DNA of 64,000 nucleotides from Flabesymbios commensalis (GCA_964017125.1 OZ024905.1:39846869-39910868), one strand, 5' to 3'. Positions 1 to 10,270 are shown, numbered from the stretch's first letter. Notes: generated by a model not told the origin, from the letters alone. Program-made: numbers and translations.

Positions 1-253
1 AATATGACCATATGATGTAAACATGTACATAGACTAGAACTGCAATTTTTTATAATTTTTGTGCTGCGAATTCACCAGTTAGGCTAGATATAGAGACGAA
101 CTTCCTGATTTCTAATTATTGACAACCATGTCAAAAATAGGAAATGCCGGAATCTCGTCTCTATATCTAGCCTAACTGGTGAATGCGCAGCACAAAAATT
201 ATAAAAATTTGCAGTTCTAGTCTATGTACATGCTTACATAATATGGTCATATT
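1..253. repeat. Long inverted repeat (foldback element) at the window edge
   Basis: The first 13 bases (AATATGACCATAT) are the reverse complement of 241-253. The arms of about 105 bp stay matched inwards through CTAGACTAGAACTGCAA-like and TAGATATAGAGACGA sequence, with a loop at about 113-145. A few mismatches separate the arms. No coding capacity is seen. It may continue left of the window. Most likely a MITE-like foldback element; family unknown and no second copy seen here. Confidence 0.75.
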
Positions 254-830
254 AAGAACCCGAAATAAAATCACCGATTTTTTTATGATTTTAGCCTGGG
301 CCAGTCCCTTTAAGTCAAAAAACCTGTATGGATATCATTGTACACTTGTTAAAACTAATAATAATCTGTTGTTTCTATATAGCTACAGAAACAGTCTAAA
401 CACAAAGACATGCACAATATATACCAACGCATAATAGATATATATATATATAAATGCACGACATTTAACTCTTCCTTTACCAATTTCGCATTTATGCGAA
501 AACTACCTTCCTTTACCAATTTCGCATTTTATGTGAGTTCCACATGTGCACATGCATAAATTGCAATGGAGATATTTCATTACATGCATGGTTGAAAATT
601 GCCAACCAGAATGGTCAGTGACATGGACGCAATGTTCTCTTGCAGTTTTCATTTGTGCGATGTGCGCATGTGCATAGCTATAATCTGTATTGTGCCCAGG
701 GGCTACTTCAAGGGTCCTCAATAAAAAAGAAGTCGGTTTCTGGGGGTAGTTTTATCAGGGGGAAGTCGGTAAAAGAGTTAAAAGGGCTGACTGTATAAAC
801 AAAAGCAAAAGAGGTAGTACTCCAAATAGA
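254..830. other. Unassigned DNA with a short direct duplication
   Basis: No gene is supported. A 23-bp word beginning CTTCCTTTACCAATTTCGCA occurs at 471-493 and again at 507-529 (36-bp spacing). A short TA run lies at about 438-452. Confidence 0.5.
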
Positions 831-1044
831 ATGACAAATATGTGGATGTATTGGAGATTAGTGGACATTTCTCTCGTACCAAAGAAAATTGAAGTAAGGA
901 ATGGTGAGCGAGTTCTTGGCGAAATCTATCATCTCTCAAGAAGCACTGTTATTACACCGGCGTGTAGGCTACGAAGTTTACAAGTCGTTTATTTAATTGC
1001 GTGTTTTTTTTCAATTATTTGGACTCGGACTTTCACACAAAAAC

Positions 1045-1680
1045 CACACTGAGTATAGACAACTTGCCACTCTCCTGGTTTGAAAACGATTTATTAGACA
1101 GGAAGCATTTAGTTCAGCTCAAACGAGAACTGTCTGATGAACACCCGTGGTGTGCCTCAAGCAGGTATTCCGGGACCGTTATTGTCTATAATATATGTCA
1201 ACAAGCAGGTGACGTCAACGACCTAAGCACAGTGTGCCCAAGGACAGAGATTACTTTGTATGGTGATGACACAGTAATAAAGAAAAAGCTTAGAGAACAC
1301 GCTGAGCTCTAGATAAATTGAAATTTCACGGGAGACTTGCTGAACGCCTTGGGCTAGGCCAGCATCGATTGTTCTAGAATTGAGGCAGATGTCCGTGTTA
1401 GCTGAAGAAAAACATATATCCTGATACGCTTTGGTTGAGACGAATGGGACTATTTTACAGTGATCTGAAGGAGTACTTTCTTTCAGACGTGTTAATACAA
1501 ATCTTTGGCAAACGTTATCTATGCATTGTAGTAAAACAGGAGTCCAGTATATGTTAACGAATAGCCACAATATTTCCTACCGGGCTTTTCCATAGGAAAT
1601 ATTGCACATTATGCAAAATAGCCAATGGCTAATAATGTTTTTACCCTGTATAAATAAGTTTGAATAAATAAATAACTAAT
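1045..1680 (+). mobile_element. Degraded LINE reverse transcriptase fragment with AT-rich 3' tail
   Basis: A plus-strand frame gives LPLSWFENDLLDRKHLVQL followed by LSDEHP, the stretch that precedes the PQG motif in non-LTR reverse transcriptases. At about 1150-1195 a second frame carries a worn PQ...GPLL motif followed by IIYVN. The first frame resumes with NDLSTVC and LYGDD, a variant of the catalytic YADD box (A to G). At least two frame changes separate these pieces, so the copy is dead. After about 1320 no clear protein similarity is visible. The segment ends in TTGAATAAATAAATAAC-type sequence near 1660-1680, typical of LINE tails. The clade cannot be fixed from this much; Jockey/CR1-like is possible. 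No endonuclease part is seen. Confidence 0.7.
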
Positions 1681-1867
1681 AAATATTGTGGCTTACTCGT
1701 TAAACCCTACATTGGTTTCCTGTTTGCAATCATATAAATGGCAACTGCAAGAGGTCTCGCCGAGTATTCTAGATTTCCCGTCAATATGGAGAGAAACTAT
1801 TGGCTTTATACCTGCTCGATCACCAGGTGGCTCTGTTATATCTGACCAGGATTTTTATCTTTTCTGA

Positions 1868-2063
1868 TATTCCGTGAAACTCAATGACCTCGACCTCCTT
1901 TGTTTTCACCGAGCTTGCTAATACAATGAAGTATGGGGAAGGGTTCTTATATAAGCTTGTTTTCACCGAGTGACGTTACTGCGTTTCACAGAATGAAGTA
2001 TGGGGGAGGCGGTGTTATATAACCTTCTTTTCACCGAGTGACGTCACTGCGTTTCACAGAATA
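1868..2063. mobile_element. Family J MITE, copy 1 (internally duplicated)
   Basis: Ends are TATTCCGTGAAAC and GTTTCACAGAATA, a 13-bp inverted repeat with one mismatch. Inside, a block running from CACCGAGTGACGT to the GTTTCACAGAAT end is present twice (about 1966-1994 and 2034-2062), so one end has been duplicated. A second copy lies at 38656-38807. If the outer TA is the target duplication, a Tc1/mariner-type origin is plausible; that is inference. Confidence 0.7.
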
Positions 2064-2395
2064 ACATATATATCAATCCACAATATGACTGCATTAGTAA
2101 GGTACACTTGGAAAATATGTTATAATACAGCTAGAATACAGATATGTCGCCTTGTATCCTTTAAAAAAATGTTGTATGGTACATGAAACAACATTGTTTA
2201 TGGTATTACCCTCTTCGTGTTTAAAATAATTTAATCGAAAATCCATTTTTTTTAAATAATTTAGAAAGAACAGAACAGAAATGGGTATAGTTTATGTGTT
2301 GTAAGAATTCAACGTAATATAATATGCCATCTTCAGAGATTTTATACTGTATAATCTTATATACATATACTGCACCAAGCTAATCACGATAAATT
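2064..2395. other. No feature seen
   Basis: AT-rich DNA with no supported gene, repeat or RNA signal. Confidence 0.4.
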
Positions 2396-2397
2396 GA

Positions 2398-2485
2398 ACC
2401 AATGATGGATTAATGCTGGTCCACCGCCTGCGACGCCGGCCCAACATTAAACCACAATTGGGTCAACGCATCGTGTGGGTGTTTC
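2398..2485. mobile_element. Family A foldback, worn copy
   Basis: TTAATGCTGGTCCACCG... pairs with ...CCGGCCCAACATTAAACC around a CCTGCGACG centre. The right flank keeps GGGTCAACG followed by a CGTGTGGGTGTTT variant of the usual right end. Confidence 0.65.
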
Positions 2486-2689
2486 CAGCGACGTTAACTT
2501 ATGTAAATCTGACGCTAATCAAATTAAACTGGAAATGATAAAAAACAATAGGATTTGATTGATCACTCCTCCAATAATTAGAACGATCCATATACTGAAA
2601 AAAACGCGCCTGATTTAAAGCATTCACTGCAAGAGATGTGGCACACTGGAAATACTGCATTAAATATTCATCTGAGAGCAATGGGCGGA

Positions 2690-2692
<3 letters not shown>

Positions 2693-2776
<84 letters not shown>

Positions 2777-2872
2777 CACAGTAGCAGCAACAGCAGCAAC
2801 AGCAGCAACAACAACAACAATAACAATATCTGTAGCACCAACAACAATAACAACAACAGAAAACTGTAGGAG
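2693..2872 (+). repeat. (AGC)n microsatellite grading into AAC-rich triplets
   Basis: 2693-2775 is a pure AGC run of about 27 units. It is followed by interrupted AGC/AAC triplets to about 2872, with looser CAT/CAG triplets up to about 2942. Open frames here give poly-Ser, poly-Cys or poly-Leu depending on frame and strand, as any triplet repeat does. No flanking coding signal supports an exon. Confidence 0.9.
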
Positions 2873-3242
2873 TAGCAGCTACAACAACAGCCTCCGTAGC
2901 AATATCCACGAAGCATCATCATCAATAGCAGCATCAGCAGCAGTGACTTATCCCTGTCATCATCATCCTCACGCTTAAGCCTCAACTACCTGACACCGGC
3001 TAAAAAAACAAGGGGAGTAGATCCTGAATATCCCATAGATTATATGGATGTGGCCGCGTCAGGCTCTGAAACCTGATCAGGCTAGTCTGTAGTCAGATCC
3101 CTAATGACAGAGGCTGTGTTACCCCTACAAAGTGGGCCAGAGAAATAGAATCTAACAAAGACACATCCAGACAGGCCAGCACTTGATGCTTTTCATCCAT
3201 ATATTTGATCGTCCTAAAAATTTAATGAGAAAATAATGGTAG

Positions 3243-3340
3243 CCCAGCAAACACGAAACGTTGAATCATTGTCGTTTTAATGTTGGCCCACCGTCTGCGA
3301 CGCTGGTCCAACAGTGAGACGACATTGGGTTAAAATCCCA
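3243..3340. mobile_element. Family A foldback, moderately preserved
   Basis: Starts CCCAGCAAACACG, passes through TTTTAATGTTGGCCCACC, turns at GTCTGCGACG and returns through CTGGTCCAACA. The right arm is mutated and ends near AAAATCCCA. Confidence 0.7.
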
Positions 3341-3577
3341 CTCTCAATAATGTTTTTATTATTATTTGTGGTGGGCCTCAGTTTTCTATACAAGTACCTG
3401 AAATACTGGAAAAACAATACGTTTTACATTTTTTAATAAATCATGTCGGAACATCTCTAAACGATAAAAACTTCGCATTCGTCTGAAAATAATGTACTGT
3501 TTTCATTTGTCTACTTTACACCGAAAAATAGTGTGAAACACTAAAGAACTGTTGGATAAGAAAATATACTATTACAA

Positions 3578-3682
3578 CAAGATACGATACGATACGATAT
3601 GATACGATACGATGGCATAAAAGACGATAAGATACGCTACGATAAGATACGATACGATATAATAAGATACGCTATACGATAC
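3578..3682 (+). repeat. (GATAC)n pentanucleotide repeat
   Basis: About 100 bp of GATAC units with single-base variants (GATAT, GCTAC, GATAA) and one non-repeat interruption near 3613-3625. Confidence 0.9.
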
Positions 3683-4107
3683 TAAATCGGTGATCCGAGA
3701 TCCGCGTCGTGACACATCGGAAAAACGTCGGAATATATGGCTAGTCGGTAGTTTTCATCACCAACTACATGTAGGTCGAACAACGAACAACGAGAGAGCA
3801 GACCAAAATAACCTAAGTAAAAATGACAATTTTGAGGATCTTATTTTTGAAGGAATACCATGCACAGTTTGGGAGCCGGAGAAAAACATTCATACTATAA
3901 TTTGTCTGTATAGCTTTGTTAATAGTCGCATATTTCTACTCATTTTCAAACACCCAGAGATGTGAATCGCTACCGCGATTCCCCCCTCAAGGTGATTGAA
4001 AATATATCAAGTGAAAACTGAGAACGTCGACGGACATTATTGACAATATGACATGTGATGCATGAAGCTGATGCGGTCCACAGCTTAACCTGAATATGTT
4101 TATACAA
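3683..4107. other. No feature supported
   Basis: A 91-codon open frame at 3690-3965 starts straight after the microsatellite. It shows no recognisable domain, and no splice or promoter context supports it. Confidence 0.35.
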
Positions 4108-4225
4108 ACCATGGATACCAAAGGGTTTCATTCAACTTCAAATCATTATAAATGTATTTGTTAGCTCTTGCTGGCTCCTTCTAATACCTATGTTAAGTCG
4201 ACCCCCGCGCTGCAAGGGCTAAAGT
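4108..4225 (-). mobile_element. Family C MITE fragment
   Basis: Reverse-orientation words of family C are present in order: ATACCAAAGGGTTTCATT, TTAGCTCTTGCTGGCTCC, AATACCTATG and CCCCCGCGCTGCAAGGGC. The hairpin is missing. Confidence 0.5.
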
Positions 4226-4647
4226 GAGTGACAATTAGCCATATTTGGGATAATAGAGGCCAATAATGTTAAAATCTCAATCTCATCATTAGGAATATTA
4301 AAAGGTATTATTAAAAAAAATGATACAAAAAAACGACTACAGTTGTCATTGAAGCGCAAAGGGTTATATTGTTAGTTTATCATCACAACAGATAAGGGGT
4401 TGTCTCAAAAATTCCCGTTTAAACAATCTTTACCTGCTCCGAAAAACACAGCCACGATAAATCATTCATTTTGAAATATTTTAATTTAAAAGTAATAGGT
4501 TTCTGATCCTACTATTGGATATTTAAAATATAAGCATATCACAAAATTAGTTGACATTGGTATTCCTATTTTTTTCGAGACGTAGTGACCACTGCCCGTA
4601 TAAAAGTTTGTGGACTTTATGCGACGGTCCCTGAGAAGTGAGAGAAC

Positions 4648-4780
4648 ATTAATTTCAAGCTTGAATTTACAATTAAAATATTTATCCACTACAAGCCGCG
4701 AATTGCTGTCGCAATTCTCGACTTGTGATGGATGAAGATGACTTGAAGTAAGTGAAGAATAATTAGACAATTGTCATATA
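4648..4780 (-). mobile_element. Family E MITE fragment (reverse orientation)
   Basis: Contains the E hairpin: ATCCACTACAAGCCGCGAAT, loop at TTGCTGTCGCAA, then TCTCGACTTGTGATGGATGA. The distal end is lost. It abuts the TTAA of the next C element with only a few bases between. Confidence 0.65.
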
Positions 4781-4783
4781 TTA

Positions 4784-5033
4784 TTAACCCTTTCAGCGCG
4801 GAGACCGTATTTATACGTCGGAATCTGACGTCAGTGACGTCAGATTCTGACGTATAAAGACGGTCCCCGCGCTGAAAAAATTAAAATATTTATATTGGCC
4901 GTAGACCCATACCATAGGTATTCAAATTGAGCGAAAAGAGCTAACTAAGACATTTATGATGATTTCAAATTGAAAGAAACCCTTTAGTCTCTATGGTTCT
5001 TACACAACTATTTCAGCGTTGTGAGAGTTGAGA
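4784..5033 (+). mobile_element. Family C MITE, near complete
   Basis: Begins TTAA-CCCTTTCAGCGCGG. The first 90 bp form one strong hairpin: ATACGTCGGAATCTGACGTC against GACGTCAGATTCTGACGTAT. It is followed by the family body (GGCCGTAGACCCATACC, GAGCTAACTAAGACATTTAT, GATGATTTCAAATTGAAA). The right end is worn (TTTCAGCGTTGTGAGAG). Confidence 0.8.
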
Positions 5034-5806
5034 TGGTGTCATAAACATTTCCAACCTAAAACTCCTTAGTTTTAAGTAGTTAACATTGGTTAGGTGAGTT
5101 TTCTGAGATGCTTTCAGGCTTTGAAGGGTCAATTGGACCATACAGCCATAATTACATTAAATTTGCAGGTTGTAGGCCTGTACTAAACATGTGTTTAGCT
5201 ACCTATTCTAGAATACAACCTAGTTTGGTATATTTATTAACATTATTCCCTGTTGATAAATCAATCACCGCGGACTGTAACTACATGTATAACCCGAGAA
5301 CGCTAATTGAATGAATAATTAATGTAAACCCCACCCGCTAACATGGACATGCTATTATATCGACAGTAGACAATAACGTCGACAATAAATCAGGTTAAGT
5401 ACTTCCTACATATTGCTACTGATTGCTTCATTATATTTATTCACAATTGAGTGCAGTAAATTAGCAGTGCACCCGTATAGGTCTATAAAGTATGTTTTCC
5501 TAATCATGATTTATGGCATAGACATAGCCTATAGGCCCCTATGCCCTACCCTAATTTCTCAGAACACAGGACACAGGGATTTTTTTATCGAAGTTTGTAG
5601 GATATTCTCTCCCCGTAATAGATTTTTATTTAATATTACATCTGAATCAGTATCATAACGTTAAAGGCTAAATAGATGGCCTGAGAAAATACATTTAAAA
5701 TTCTCTACGCCTATATGTTACGCAAAATAATAATAGGTCTAATATGAATAAATTCGTTCCATGATTTCATTTGCGCCGCTATTCCAGCCGACAGATTTAG
5801 GTGTTG
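5034..5806. other. No feature supported
   Basis: AT-rich DNA. Short open frames at 5108-5314 and 5413-5658 have no recognisable domain. Confidence 0.4.
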
Positions 5807-5935
5807 AATGATTGATTGATATTGGTGAATGGTGTTTTTTTAGATATTCACCGGTCCAGCATCATCTAATGATAGAGGCATGCATCTATGATAATATTAA
5901 ACTCGAAAAACCATCAATCAATAAATCAATCAACG
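5807..5935. repeat. Weak inverted repeat
   Basis: TTGAATGATTGATTGAT...GGTGTTTTTT at the left pairs loosely with AAAAACCATCAATCA...ATCAATCA at the right. Could be an old MITE or chance pairing of simple sequence. Confidence 0.35.
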
Positions 5936-7964
5936 CCTTTGTCAATTCAGTCAACTATTGAAATCGTCCATCTTTAGTATGCGTGTGAATACTAGGTTTA
6001 ACGGCCAGCCATGACGCAGCCCCTTTAACTGTTTAACATGTTTAAGTTAAAAAAAAGTATCATTTATTTCATGTTGATGGTGTATACAGTTTTATTGTTG
6101 TTGAGTGTTGTTCATGTTTAACTTCTACATACCAAACACATCACGTTGTATCAACTTTTAATCAACATCATTACCGCTGATTAACCTTTTGATATAACAA
6201 TAGCTGACCGATGAGTACCGTTGTCCATTTCATTTCATTTGACAAAACATAGAATGGTTGAAAGACTGAACCATCTATAGAAATATTCAAGGAGGACAAC
6301 AAAGCAATGCACACAAATAAAGTACAGTCGTCCTGTTCAGAAGTCACGTTTTCAATTGTCTGGTGACAGTTTCCAGGAATTTGCTACATTGGTATAAAAC
6401 ACAATAAAAAACATTAATTGTGCTCTTCTGTGAGAGAGAGTGTAGGCCTATATAGCTTCATACAATTAACTCAATTAGCAGTAGGAGTGGTTCGCACGAG
6501 CCTGTGAAAATGACATACTTAAAACCAGTATCACAGTCATATTCAGAGATATAATCTAGACTCGAAAGAGTGCGGGTTCAAATCTGAAGATCGTGCAAGC
6601 GCTAATTCTGATATCAGACATCCCATGTCAATGAATTTACTTGATATTTTCAAGTCGAACTAGTTGCTATGCCTTTTCCTATGCAATATTTGACATTTTG
6701 TACAATGGTTTTTCCTGTAAAAGTAGAGTTAGATGTAACCTAATCCTTGTAAATGTCACTGGTCATCTTCGTGTCCAGCGCCTGATTACATTATGTGTTT
6801 GTCTCTCAGAAGTAATTTCCTGCTTCGTGTCGAAGTCAGAGTCACTCCTGATAATAACACAAAACGATCCAGCATTGTTTCAATGCTGGACAAACGTATG
6901 TGATTAACATTTTATCACAAAGTATCATATCTAATACAATTTACTTTTTTGCTAGACAGATTGAAGGTTGTGCGAGGTACATGTGTGTTACAGAGATTCA
7001 GCACAGCTTTCACCACCGCCGTTTTCAGGGCTGTGTGACTAGGCCTAGTAATGGGAAAGTCACCGACGTGTCTTTTTAAGAAGGTTGTAATGCATACATC
7101 CGAAAATCTTAGTTCTGTAACGTGTATCTTCTTAATTAAAATAGTGGGACCTCTCAGAGAAAAATATGCTCTGTTCATTTACTTTATATTTAAAGCTATT
7201 AATTATCAGTTGTTAGAAAAAATAAAGACTGGAAATGTATAGTATTTCTGGGTGGTGTTTCACAAACACAGCGTCAGGCCATTACCGTTACTACTCTAGC
7301 CCAATATAGGTCATATAGCAGACCTTCTTGTGCAGTGGTCTGTGGCACATTATTGAAGCGATACCATGACAACGTCTTGTGTTTACACTACTGTATATGA
7401 ACTAGTTCAGATGTTCCTAATGAGACCATATACAGACCACAATGAGACTATATGGAAACAGAGTAAACATGTGACTGTCGCTGTGGCGAGCCAGACATTG
7501 TAATGCTGCCTTGGCATTCCAACCACGTTTGCCAGACTTTCATGTTTGAAGATGAGTTGTATCCGTTACATGTTCATGTACTAAAACCAGTCAGGTATGA
7601 GACACTTCCTGACGTCACAAACAATCCCCACCCACTACTATCAGATCCGAGAAAATTTACCTCAGTTGGCTAAAACGTAGCGGTCAAGGTAAAACGTAAA
7701 ATACGATGGAGAATTATTTTTTGCAGAGTAGTACTGGTGACTCTACACGGCCTTTAACCATTTAGGTACAATACAAGCCACGTTTTTAAGCACATTATAC
7801 ATATGATTATTCTACAGCAAAAATATTCACCGAACTTTATTAAATATTCAGGTGCCGACCTCCAACAAAGCACAACATTTAATTATAAGTTATAGAAGTT
7901 CTAGTTTGTAGTTCAAAGCGTAGGCAATGCCCATTACTTGCGGAGACTGGAGAGAGGAGGACAA
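5936..7964. other. No feature supported
   Basis: Two kilobases without recognisable coding, RNA or repeat signals. Open frames (for example 6641-6907 plus and 6915-7178 minus) show no known motif. Confidence 0.4.
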
Positions 7965-8095
7965 TGTTTGATCTCAAATTAGACAAATGAGAGTAATTTT
8001 CACCCACTTGAAGTTGTGGGTCGCGATAGCGAGACACAACTACAAGTGGGTGAAAATTTAATTTATTTAATTTATCGCTGTAAGGGATAAAAAGG
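7965..8095 (-). mobile_element. Family B2 MITE fragment
   Basis: Carries the B2 hairpin, TTTTCACCCACTTGAAGTTG with loop TCGCGATAGCGA and return ACAACTACAAGTGGGTGAAA. The preceding TTTGATCTCAAATTAGACAA is the B2 body in reverse. The end CGCTGTAAGGG is a worn terminal repeat. Confidence 0.7.
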
Positions 8096-8121
8096 GCGTT
8101 GCTCAGCTTTTCTGAATGTGG

Positions 8122-8351
8122 GCGTTGTTAGAATAAAACTGTAAATAGCGCAACAATAAAATCCAGACAGACTTCCATTATGTCTCCATGCCATTTTTTT
8201 TCATTTGTAAAATTTCTCCTTATATCAGCAGCATGTTTCACAACGTGATCTCTAACTGGCGCAGTGAAAAAAACAGCAATAGCAATACTATCTGGATCTA
8301 GTTCACATAAAATAGATGCTAGCATTTCTGATATATCTGGCTGTAGAGGGT
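8122..8351 (-). pseudogene. Coding-looking remnant, unrecognised, left part
   Basis: The minus strand reads open for about 74 codons from the edge of the B1 MITE to a stop near 8128. Its composition is not that of random AT-rich DNA: it includes ISEMLASILCELDPDSIAIA, VFFTAPVRDHVVKHAADIRR and NEKKWHGDIMEVCLDF. I do not recognise the family. The MITE at 8352-8603 sits immediately upstream, and protein-like sequence continues on its other side. It could be a host exon remnant or part of an old transposon. No splice signal was established. Confidence 0.4.
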
Positions 8352-8603
8352 TTAACCCTTTAACCGCCGGTGTCGCATATATTCGGGTTTTCATTTTTCA
8401 CTAGCACATTAAGTACCACATTTTAAACATGTGACAAAGATAAAATGAGACATCAATCAGCAATATTTGCAAACAGTTGACCTCCATTTTGCCAAATCTG
8501 AATAGTTTTCACTCATGCACTTGAAGTTGTGGGTCGCGTCAGCGAGACACAACTTCAAGTGGGTGAAAATTGTAATTGAATAATTTGGCGGTTGAAGGGT
8601 TAA
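8352..8603 (+). mobile_element. Family B1 MITE, full length
   Basis: TTAA-CCCTTTAACCGCC at the left and GGCGGTTGAAGGG-TTAA at the right. The family body GTCGCATATATTCGGG, AGCACATTAAGTACCACA and ACCTCCATTTTG is present. The subterminal hairpin at about 8515-8571 has arms CACTTGAAGTTGTGGG and ACACAACTTCAAGTG, closed by CGCGTCAGCG. It splits a coding-looking minus-strand sequence at a TTAA. Confidence 0.85.
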
Positions 8604-8812
8604 CGTGCGTCCTGTGCCAATATGTCGCTCTGAATGTTGTCGTGATAGGACACCAGACAAAACCGTCATTAACTTGAAGAGATTTCGTGATGATGGATTC
8701 CATAAACTCTGAGCTTATATGCCAAGAGAGCACAGTCTAGTGCAGCTTGTTTATTTCTGGTGGGATTCTGTAGGTGTCGGCTTATCAAGATCGTCATTAA
8801 CACGATCTCCAC
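8604..8812 (-). pseudogene. Coding-looking remnant, unrecognised, right part
   Basis: Minus-strand peptides such as LFKLMTVLSGVLSRQHSERH (next to the MITE) and, in another frame, LQNPTRNKQAALDCALLAYK look protein-like, but stops and frame changes separate them. The peptide next to the MITE runs in the same frame as the left part (8122-8351). This is consistent with one former coding segment split by B1. Family unknown. The distal end meets a B2 element. Confidence 0.35.
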
Positions 8813-8813
8813 C

Positions 8814-9015
8814 TTGACGCTTCAAGCGCAACATTATCAAATTCACATTCTCACCCACTTGAAGTTGTGTCTCGCTACCGCGACCCACAACTTCAAGTGG
8901 GTAGGAAATATTCATATTTGCTTAAGTTAAAAACAAAAAAGTTTAAAAAGTTGTTGTTTAAACACACATTTCGTTCCAAATAACGATTATTTAATCGGCT
9001 AATAAAACGGGTGAA
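8814..9015 (+). mobile_element. Family B2 MITE, worn
   Basis: Left end CGCTTCAAGCGCAAC resembles the better B2 end CCCTTCAAGCGCC. The hairpin CACCCACTTGAAGTTGTG...CACAACTTCAAGTGGGT is closed by CTCGCTACCGCGA. The body TTTAAACACACATTTCG and GGCTAATAAAACGG match copies at 18292 and 41423. Confidence 0.7.
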
Positions 9016-9048
9016 AAATGGCCGTAGTCGTGTTTAGCATCACAGAAA

Positions 9049-9148
9049 ATACAAAACATTTGCATAACATCTGTACAACGCCGGTCCAACGTCTTCGACG
9101 TTGGTTCAACATTGTACAAATGTTATACAAATCTTTTATGTTTGCTGG
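9049..9148. mobile_element. Family A foldback, variant subfamily
   Basis: Arms read ACATTTGCATAACAT...GTACAACGCCGG and ...TTCAACATTGTACAAATGTT around GTCTTCGACG, ending TTTGCTGG. The ACATTTGTATAACATT arm differs from most A copies and is shared with 13517-13623. Confidence 0.7.
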
Positions 9149-9174
9149 CATATGTCCTGTTGAATTGTTTTTTT

Positions 9175-9222
9175 TTGTCATTTGAAGCTGGAATTACTGG
9201 AATTTCCGGCTTCAAACGACAA
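9175..9222. repeat. D-type hairpin core without terminal repeats
   Basis: TTGTCATTTGAAGCTGGAAT pairs with ATTTCCGGCTTCAAACGACAA. The stem is that of family D but no CCC/GGG ends are visible. Confidence 0.55.
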
Positions 9223-9270
9223 ACAAATATTTTGTTAAAAAAAATAGGCATCTCCCAACTTAAATTATTT

Positions 9271-9600
9271 GAACAAATGAAATGAAATGAAATGAATCGG
9301 GTTTTTTTGTGCACATACAGAATAAATTGAGCCAGGAGAACCTTCTGAGGATGGTGAGATGAGTGAGATGTCACTGCCCTACAGACACAGGATTCAAAAT
9401 TCAAACCTTGGAGGTCTGAGGCCGAGCACAGAACCTCTCGGTCACGGAGGTTCCCCACGCTACTGAGTTTTACGAGTGGAAGGCGAGGAAACATTTTTGT
9501 TTCTTTTGAACCGCCGAGACCGGGAAACGAGCCCTGAACTCCAGCGTGAAAGACAGAGGTTCTAAGCACCACCCTAGGGCCGACGCCATCGAACAAATGA
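9271..9600 (-). mobile_element. SINE-1, full length, with 10-bp target-site duplication
   Basis: GAACAAATGA flanks the element exactly at 9271-9280 and 9591-9600. Between them, on the minus strand, lie: a first tRNA-like module (CTAGGGTGGTGCTTAGAACC-type A box; B-box region around AGGGCTCGTTTCCCGG); a spacer; a second tRNA-like module with CGTGACCGAGAGG and TTTGAAT near its B box; the core CATCCTCAGAAGGTTCTCC; and a tail of ATTTC repeats. A 177-codon open frame overlapping it is an accident of this strand. Confidence 0.9.
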
Positions 9601-9717
9601 GCAACTGCCACATATTTCATGAGCCTTACAATTGCAGAACTAATGAGCAAAGACACTATAAACTATTACATCAGCTTCAGTGGCATTTCATTTGGTTTAC
9701 ACTTTCTGAGGTCTCAG

Positions 9718-9837
9718 CTGGGCCCGCATTCTCGTACAAGTTACGATATATCGTAGGCTTCTGATTGGTCGAGATGGCCATCTCGAGCAATCAGAAGCCT
9801 ACGATATATCGTAACTTGTACGAGAATACGGACCCTG
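9718..9837. repeat. Nearly perfect palindrome with no spacer (about 118 bp)
   Basis: The arm CATTCTCGTACAAGTTACGA...TAGGCTTCTGATTGG is mirrored by CAATCAGAAGCCTACGAT...AACTTGTACGAGAATAC, and the two meet at GAGATGGCCATCTC. Only about four mismatches in roughly 59 pairs. No second copy is seen in this window. Such an intact palindrome is probably young. Confidence 0.9.
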
Positions 9838-10021
9838 GTAGTTTTCGTTCATTTATTGATGCAATTGCAAACGTGACATGACCAGAAAAGTGTATAATTT
9901 AATAATAAAACATTCTCCAAATTAAATAAGCATCCACCACAATAGATTTTGCCAATTTTATCAGCACCTTGTTGATTTTTTGAGATTTACTAAAAAATGT
10001 TACAACCGTTTTGACCTTTTA

Positions 10022-10270
10022 TTAACCCTTAAAGCACTGAAATATTTGTATATAAATTAAGAGATCAAAGGGTTTATTCCATCAGAAATCATCATTAATG
10101 TCTTAGCTAGCTTTTTCCGCTCCATTTGAATACCTATGGTATGGGTCTACGGCCATTATAAATTTAAAAAAAATACTCTTTCAGTGCGGGGATTGCGGGA
10201 ATCTCACCTCTCTCAGTGTGGTGATCAATATTCTGACGTCTAAAGTCGATCCCCGCACTGAAAGGGTTAA
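10022..10270 (-). mobile_element. Family C MITE, full length, reverse orientation
   Basis: Bounded by TTAA at 10022-10025 and 10267-10270. The right end is CCCCGCACTGAAAGGG-TTAA, the left TTAA-CCCTTAAAGCACTGA. The hairpin arm is partly rearranged (10190-10255), but CTGACGTCTAAAGTCGATCC is intact. Confidence 0.8.

Noticed and set aside
2499-2985. Poly-Ser, poly-Cys and poly-Leu open frames
   Set aside because: Different-frame readings of one AGC/AAC triplet repeat, with no exon context.
6566-6583. B-box-like GCGGGTTCAAATCTG
   Set aside because: No A box, acceptor pairing or SINE body around it.
9123-9656. 177-codon open frame overlapping a SINE (also 15180-15626, 59045-59272, 61188-61412 and 62706-63047)
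   Set aside because: All are SINE-1 sequence read in a chance frame. Similar peptides (SIVGSLRDREVACSASDRQ) recur because the SINE recurs.
10144-10156. GTCTACGGCCAT resembling the start of 5S rRNA
   Set aside because: This 12-bp word is part of every family C body. No further 5S sequence follows.
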